The notes beneath the pieces were generated by a model. The model was not told the DNA's origin. It did not search any database and worked only from the letters and a program-made list of their open reading frames with translations. Below, in pieces: positions 6,392 to 11,029 of a stretch of DNA of 11,029 bases. The stretch spans positions 1 through 11,029 of the forward strand of contig JAGDBW010000049.1 in the NCBI GenBank assembly GCA_017958845.1, written 5' to 3'. Positions within the stretch are counted from its first letter, which is position 1, and every line of letters starts with the position of its first letter. This stretch comes from Clostridia bacterium. Its GTDB lineage: Bacteria > Bacillota > Clostridia > Oscillospirales > CAG-272. Position numbers and translations under genes: made by a program.

Positions 6392-6404
6392 AAGGAGGAA
6401 AGCC

Positions 6405-8057
6405 GTGAAAAAGAGATGGAAACGCCTGCTTTCTTCCCGCGCGGGCGGTTGGATCGCGGCCGCGCTCATCCTGCTGCTCGTCGCGGCCAACGTCGGGCTC
6501 GCGTGGCTGACGACGACCCGCGCGTTTTACCCCGACATGACCCCGGAGGGCCTCTACAGCGTCAGCGACGAGATGTACCGGGTCTGCGAGAGCATCGGGA
6601 CCCCCGTCACCATCACCTTTTGCGACGAGCCGGACCGGCTGCTCGGCGCGGTCGAGACCCGCTACGTCTATATCCTCGCGCAGCATCTGGCCGCGCGATT
6701 CGACAACATCCGGGTCGAGACGGCGGACGCGACCCGCAACCCCACCGCGCTCTACCGTTTTCGCACAACGGCCGCCTCGTCGATCGCCCCGACCGACGTC
6801 ATCATCTCCTGCGAGGGACGCTACCGGATCATGGCGGCGCGCAGCTTTTTTACCGTCTCTTCCGAGGACGGACAGACGCGCTACTGGTCCTTTGACGGCG
6901 AATACAAACTGGCCAACGCCCTGCTTTCGGTCTCGGCCGTGGATACGCCCCTGGTCTGCTTTTCGGTCGGCCATGGAGAAACATTTTTCGTTTCTCCCGA
7001 CGACGCCGACAACGCGGCGCTGCGTGCCGAGAGCGACGAGGGGATGCGGGCTTTTTATCAGCTGCTGAGCGACGAGGGGCTGACCGTCGGCTATATCGAC
7101 CCCGAGACCGAGCCGATCCCGGACGAGTGCGTGCTGCTCATCATCTGTGACCCGGCCGAGGACTTTGAGGCGCCGGATCCCCGCCGCCTCGCGGACGGGT
7201 GCGCGCTGGACCGCATCCACACGTATCTCTCGCAGCGCACGGGGGCTCTGATGGTCTTCAAATCCCCCGATCTGACCCTGCCCAATCTGGAGGAGCTGGT
7301 CAGCCAGTGGGGGATCGAGTATGCCCGCGGCGTGGTGGCGGAGGACACGGGTTCTTCGCTCTCCGACCCGCAGGCCCTGATCGCCGTCTACAACACCGAG
7401 CAGACGGAACTGAGCCACAGCGTATACGCCGACGTGTCGGACATCGCGGGCCCGCCGCGCACGGTCACCCCGCACAGCGGGACGGTCGCAATGTCCTGGA
7501 AGAGCCACGAGGCGGCCGTTTCCTCGACTACCAACGTCACGGCCTATTCCAGTCCGTTTTTCTATACGTCCGAGCGCGCCATGCTGCGTAATGTCGACGA
7601 CGGTACGCTGGCATCCGCTTCTCCGGCCCGCTACGCCACCGCGCAGCTGGCCACCCGCGTGCGCATGGACGGCAGCACGGGTCTGCAGACCTACAGCTAC
7701 GTCTTTGCGTCCGCGTCGGTCGAGTGGGTGCGGGGCGAGTGGCTGGAGCAGACGGCGCTGGGCAACCGCGACGTGCTCTTTGCGCTCGTGCGGTATATCT
7801 CCCGCACCGACCGCTTTGCTCCCTTGTCGCTGGGCGGATCGTCCCTGGCTTCTTCCCGCATGGGCGGGCGGGTGCTGGACTACGGCGACCTGTCCGCGAC
7901 GGCGTGGACCTACCGCGCCGAGGACGGGTCAAAGACCGTCTATCGCGGACTGACGGCCTCCGCCCGCACGGCCTGGACGGTCGCGCTGATCACGGCGGGG
8001 CCGGCGATCTGTCTCGCGGCCGGCGGCGCGGTACAAGCGCGCCGGCGGCGCCGCTGA
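6405..8057 (+). CDS. GldG-like ABC auxiliary subunit, second copy
   Basis: A second, clearly diverged GldG-like subunit of 550 residues. The start is GTG at 6405 with AGGAGG at 6393-6398, six bases upstream. It opens with a basic end (MKKRWKR) and a helix at 16-36, then YPDMTPEGLYSVSDEM, which resembles the FDLT...YTLS opening of GldG proteins. Next come TPVTITFCDEPDRLLG, the SVGHGE motif (187-192) and DECVLLIICDPAEDF. Later there is GALMVFKSPDLTLPNLEELV, a GNRDVLFALVRYI block, a C-terminal helix (about 525-544) and a final run of five arginines. The ectodomain is about 55 residues longer than in the first copy. A substrate-like or scaffolding extracytoplasmic role beside the permease is inferred from the family and the operon; no catalytic site is evident. 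Confidence 0.8.
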   Translation: MKKRWKRLLSSRAGGWIAAALILLLVAANVGLAWLTTTRAFYPDMTPEGLYSVSDEMYRVCESIGTPVTITFCDEPDRLLGAVETRYVYILAQHLAARFDNIRVETADATRNPTALYRFRTTAASSIAPTDVIISCEGRYRIMAARSFFTVSSEDGQTRYWSFDGEYKLANALLSVSAVDTPLVCFSVGHGETFFVSPDDADNAALRAESDEGMRAFYQLLSDEGLTVGYIDPETEPIPDECVLLIICDPAEDFEAPDPRRLADGCALDRIHTYLSQRTGALMVFKSPDLTLPNLEELVSQWGIEYARGVVAEDTGSSLSDPQALIAVYNTEQTELSHSVYADVSDIAGPPRTVTPHSGTVAMSWKSHEAAVSSTTNVTAYSSPFFYTSERAMLRNVDDGTLASASPARYATAQLATRVRMDGSTGLQTYSYVFASASVEWVRGEWLEQTALGNRDVLFALVRYISRTDRFAPLSLGGSSLASSRMGGRVLDYGDLSATAWTYRAEDGSKTVYRGLTASARTAWTVALITAGPAICLAAGGAVQARRRRR

Positions 8058-8070
8058 AAGGAGGCCGCGT

Positions 8071-11029
8071 GTGAAAAAACAAACCAAACGTCTCATCATC
8101 CTCGCCTCCCTGGCGGTGCTGACGCTGACCGTGTGGCTGATCCTGCGCCCGCATCTGAAAGGCGGCGGGGACACGCCCGCGCCCGTGACGCCGATCGCGC
8201 TGGAGGAGGGCGAGGACTACTTTCGGCTGGGAGGGACGGAGATCCCCTCCATCGGCGTGGTCTATCCCGTCATCGCCCGCGGCGACGTGATGCAGGTGGT
8301 CGTCCACCCCAAGGAGGGGGACGAATACCTCTTTTGGCATGATTTGCGGGAGGGCGTGGACGTCTTTTATCTGGGGCAGTATACCGACGGCGGCTACGAC
8401 GCGGGCGGTCAGCCCTCGTTTTATCTGCCGCAGGCCGCGCGAGAGAGCGCCGGCTTTGACTACTCGACGCTCTACGACGCGACGGGGCGGCTGCCCGCCA
8501 TGCTCTCGGCCGTGGGGTCGATCATTTTCGGCGACCGGGTCTACCGGTGGACCGACGACACCCCGACGGCCGAAGTCGAACAAAACCTGCGCCGCTTTGG
8601 CCTTTCGGAGGCCGACGACGCGCCGTGGTTTGAGGTGGTGCCGTTTTTGTGCGATCGGCTCGGCTATCACGTCATGACCGAGACGGGCGACGAAAACGAC
8701 CTGTGGTATCTCAATCCGTCCAACGGGATGTACTATCATCACAGCGGCGTGACCTGGGACGGGAGCGCCTACGCCTACGACGTCACGGCGATCTATACCA
8801 AAAGCTCGTCGCTGTTGCGTCCCGTCGCGGACGTGACCTCGGCCCGCCGCGTGCAGGTCGGCCGCGCGACGCCCGACGCCGGCGGCTACTATCTGTGTCT
8901 GGACGGCCGAAACACGGTCTACACCACCGCGTCGGTCGCCACGACCGCCGGCGACGTGGACCTGTCCAACCTGGTGCATCGGTCGCTCGCCTGGTACGTC
9001 GAGCCGCGCCTGCTGACCGACGCGGTCAGTCTCTACGACCCGTATTTTACGCCCTGCTTTTCGTTCGGGCAGGGTGTCGAGCGCGCCGAGGGCGACCCCG
9101 TGGGGGCGCAGGACACGATCTTTGTACGCTATGGCGCGGACGGGGCCGCTCTGATCCTGTCCGCTTCGGACGGGCCGCTCTTTGCGCGGCTGATCGGCGC
9201 CCGGGTGGGCGACGGAGGATATATGACCGTGGGCGAGGTCGCGCGGCGGCAGCGTCCGGCAGAGGAGGGAGACGTGGTCTCCTATACGCCCGGCGAGATC
9301 CTGTGGATCTATGACCCCGCCGCCGGCGCCGAGGCCGCCGGCCCGGCAACGGCCGACTGCGTCGTGTGCCTGCGCGTCCGCACCCCCTCGACGGGCGAAG
9401 ACGACGAGGGACAACCGCTGTGGGAGGAGGCCGTGATCGACCTGTCCGATCCGTCGGTGCCGGCGGCGGTCAGGGACGCGCTCGTCGGCCGCGCCGCGGG
9501 CGAGACGCCCGCCGGCCCCTGGGACGTGCTCTATCACGTGCCGGACGACGCGACGCCCGTCACCTATGAGATCACCCGCGTGGTGAGCGTGCTGCGCGGC
9601 GGCGCGGAGACCGACGAGCCCGCCGAGGCGGGCGACCTGGTCTTGTTTTCGTTTCGGCTGAGCGTCGACGGACGGCTGATCTCGGCCGACACCGTCGCCC
9701 TGGTGCCGGACCCCGCCTCTCCCGACAGCGAGATCGCCGCCCTCTCCCGGGCGCTGGTCGGACAGTCCGCCGGTCAGAAAGATGGGCTCGCCGTCACCCT
9801 GTGGCTGGTCGACGACCCGATCCTGGGCGAGGCGGAGGTGCTGCGGGACGTGACGGTCGACTATGCCGTCGCCTACGGCGAGACGCTGACCGTCTCGCAC
9901 TACGCCTTTGCCGGCGACGGGCAGCGCGACGCCTTTTTCGGGGAGGCCATCCACGTCATCACCGGACCGGCCGACATGACCCCCTACACCGTCAACGACG
10001 CGTCCATCACGCAGATGCTGCAGATCATGGCTTCGTTTTCCGGTCTGTCGATCCCCTCGTCGTCGCTGGGCGGCGTCGATCCGACGGCGCTGGAGACGGT
10101 CGCCGTCGCGCCCGACGGGACCCTGACAGGCGAGATGATGCGGACCTACGGTCTCGGCGCCCGCACCCTCGTCTACGTGCTGCCCTCCGGCGTCTCCGAG
10201 ACGGCTTCGGGACAGTACCGCTATACGTCGGCGCGCACCTTTCACCTCTATATCGGCGAGACGGGCGCGGACGGGTATTGCTACGTCGCCTCCGACGCCT
10301 TTGGCGTTGTGATCCGCGCGGACGCGCGGATCTTTGCCCCGCTCGATCTCGAACCGCTGGAAAACTGGACGCGCGCCAACCTCATCCAGACCGCCGTCGG
10401 CGGGATCGCGTCCGTCACCTTTGATCTCGCCTACACGGACGACACGGCCACCCACACCTTCTGGCTGTCGGTCGACGACGCCTATCCGACGGCGGGCGGC
10501 ACGGTCTCGCGCCTGTACGTGGCCTACGCGGAGGGCGAGCCGCACACGGAGGAGCGCGCGGACGGCAACATCCGTCCCGGCCCCGGCGTCGCCGTGCGCG
10601 ACGGTCGGGTGATCCTCCTGGAGGGCGGCGTCGATCTCGACGAGATCTACCGGCAGGCCGGTCACACCGGGCAGAGCGGCCCGGACGGGGAAGGGGTGAC
10701 CCATTTTCGCAAGATGGCGGCCTCCTTTTACTCCATGTACTATCAGGGGACCGTCTCGGACACGCTCGACGCGGCGGCCGTGGCCGCCCTCGCGGGCGAC
10801 CCCGACGCGGCGACGCTGACCGTTTCGGTGGTCCTGACCGACGGGCGGACCTTTGCCTACTCTTTTTGCCCCTACTCGGCGCGCCGGTCGCTGTGCGTGA
10901 TCCGCGCCTATGACAAGGACGGGGCGCCGCTCTATGAGACCGCGCACTTTTATGTCCACACCTCCGAAGTCGAAAAGCTGGCCGTCATGGCCGGAATGCT
11001 CGCTCGCGGCGAGACCTTTGACGAAGACG
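8071..11029 (+). CDS. Giant anchored extracytoplasmic protein, DUF4340-like (partial)
   Basis: An open frame runs from the GTG at 8071 (AGGAGG at 8059-8064, six bases away) to the window edge without a stop, giving at least 986 residues. Typical DUF4340 proteins are a few hundred. A basic start (VKKQTKR) and one helix (about 8-27) suggest an uncleaved anchor with everything else outside. Two DUF4340-like cores are proposed. The first has RRFGL (174-178), ARRVQVG (258-264), GGYYLCLDGRNTVYTT (271-286) and HRSLAWYVEP (303-312). The second has YGLGARTLVYVLP (693-705), RTFHLYIGETGADGYCYV (722-739) and ENWTRANLIQTAVGG (764-778). Between them two segments (about 399-507 and 520-603) repeat an EGD/AGD...DP...ALVG..AG pattern that recalls FKBP/trigger-factor domains. 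The last visible part (AYSFCPYSARRS, then FYVHTSEVEKL) resembles ends of clostridial family members as I remember them, so the stop is probably close. The DUF4340 label rests on pattern and operon context. Confidence 0.72.
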   Translation, partial: MKKQTKRLIILASLAVLTLTVWLILRPHLKGGGDTPAPVTPIALEEGEDYFRLGGTEIPSIGVVYPVIARGDVMQVVVHPKEGDEYLFWHDLREGVDVFYLGQYTDGGYDAGGQPSFYLPQAARESAGFDYSTLYDATGRLPAMLSAVGSIIFGDRVYRWTDDTPTAEVEQNLRRFGLSEADDAPWFEVVPFLCDRLGYHVMTETGDENDLWYLNPSNGMYYHHSGVTWDGSAYAYDVTAIYTKSSSLLRPVADVTSARRVQVGRATPDAGGYYLCLDGRNTVYTTASVATTAGDVDLSNLVHRSLAWYVEPRLLTDAVSLYDPYFTPCFSFGQGVERAEGDPVGAQDTIFVRYGADGAALILSASDGPLFARLIGARVGDGGYMTVGEVARRQRPAEEGDVVSYTPGEILWIYDPAAGAEAAGPATADCVVCLRVRTPSTGEDDEGQPLWEEAVIDLSDPSVPAAVRDALVGRAAGETPAGPWDVLYHVPDDATPVTYEITRVVSVLRGGAETDEPAEAGDLVLFSFRLSVDGRLISADTVALVPDPASPDSEIAALSRALVGQSAGQKDGLAVTLWLVDDPILGEAEVLRDVTVDYAVAYGETLTVSHYAFAGDGQRDAFFGEAIHVITGPADMTPYTVNDASITQMLQIMASFSGLSIPSSSLGGVDPTALETVAVAPDGTLTGEMMRTYGLGARTLVYVLPSGVSETASGQYRYTSARTFHLYIGETGADGYCYVASDAFGVVIRADARIFAPLDLEPLENWTRANLIQTAVGGIASVTFDLAYTDDTATHTFWLSVDDAYPTAGGTVSRLYVAYAEGEPHTEERADGNIRPGPGVAVRDGRVILLEGGVDLDEIYRQAGHTGQSGPDGEGVTHFRKMAASFYSMYYQGTVSDTLDAAAVAALAGDPDAATLTVSVVLTDGRTFAYSFCPYSARRSLCVIRAYDKDGAPLYETAHFYVHTSEVEKLAVMAGMLARGETFDED

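Noticed and set aside
4871..6490. A 539-codon minus-strand open frame opposite the first GldG-like gene
   Set aside because: It is a shadow of the plus-strand gene, with low-complexity basic composition, no ribosome binding site and no recognisable motif.
6024..7508. A 494-codon minus-strand open frame spanning the two GldG-like genes
   Set aside because: It crosses a gene junction on the other strand, is arginine-rich at its end, and has no motif or start signal.
7990..10959. A 989-codon open frame on the minus strand opposite the giant gene
   Set aside because: Its composition (rich in R, G, V, H, D) is what an antisense frame of a GC-ending gene gives. It has no domain motif and it faces a plus-strand gene with a clear start, ribosome binding site and domain patterns.

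Overview
The window reads as chromosomal DNA of a GC-rich Firmicute, most likely a Clostridia-class gut-type bacterium (Oscillospirales or Christensenellales would fit). The reasons are: strong AGGAGG-type ribosome binding sites 6-9 bases before most starts; an RNase M5-type TOPRIM gene, a family centred on Firmicutes; and an ABC operon with GldG-like and DUF4340-like subunits of a kind I associate with Clostridia. Base composition is about two-thirds GC by eye. The exception is an AT-rich promoter island near 2900-2980. No RNA gene, CRISPR array, insertion sequence or phage gene is visible.

Left part (1-2307, plus strand): a housekeeping group made of maf (nucleotide pyrophosphatase, translationally coupled to the next gene), nth (endonuclease III) and an RNase M5-like gene. 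A possible weak terminator follows nth, and a strong intrinsic terminator (2272-2307) closes the group. Next, on the minus strand, is a small unrecognised two-helix membrane protein gene (2412-2678) with its own very good promoter.

Right part (2924-11029, plus strand): one long operon runs off the end of the window. It has an AT-rich promoter, a GC-rich leader of about 170 bases with mutually exclusive pairings around a displaced ribosome binding site, and then five genes. These are a GldA-like ATPase, a GldF-like six-helix permease, two successive but divergent GldG-like anchored extracytoplasmic proteins, and a very large single-anchor extracytoplasmic protein of at least 986 residues. The large protein appears to hold two DUF4340-like cores separated by a pair of FKBP/trigger-factor-like segments.

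Taken together, the operon should encode one membrane complex: a cytoplasmic ATPase driving an ABC-2 type permease, with three large cell-surface subunits attached. Homologous GldA/F/G proteins are needed for gliding in Bacteroidetes. In Firmicutes the substrate and role are not established, and I do not assign one. The two GldG paralogues and the size and internal repeats of the last protein are the most unusual features.
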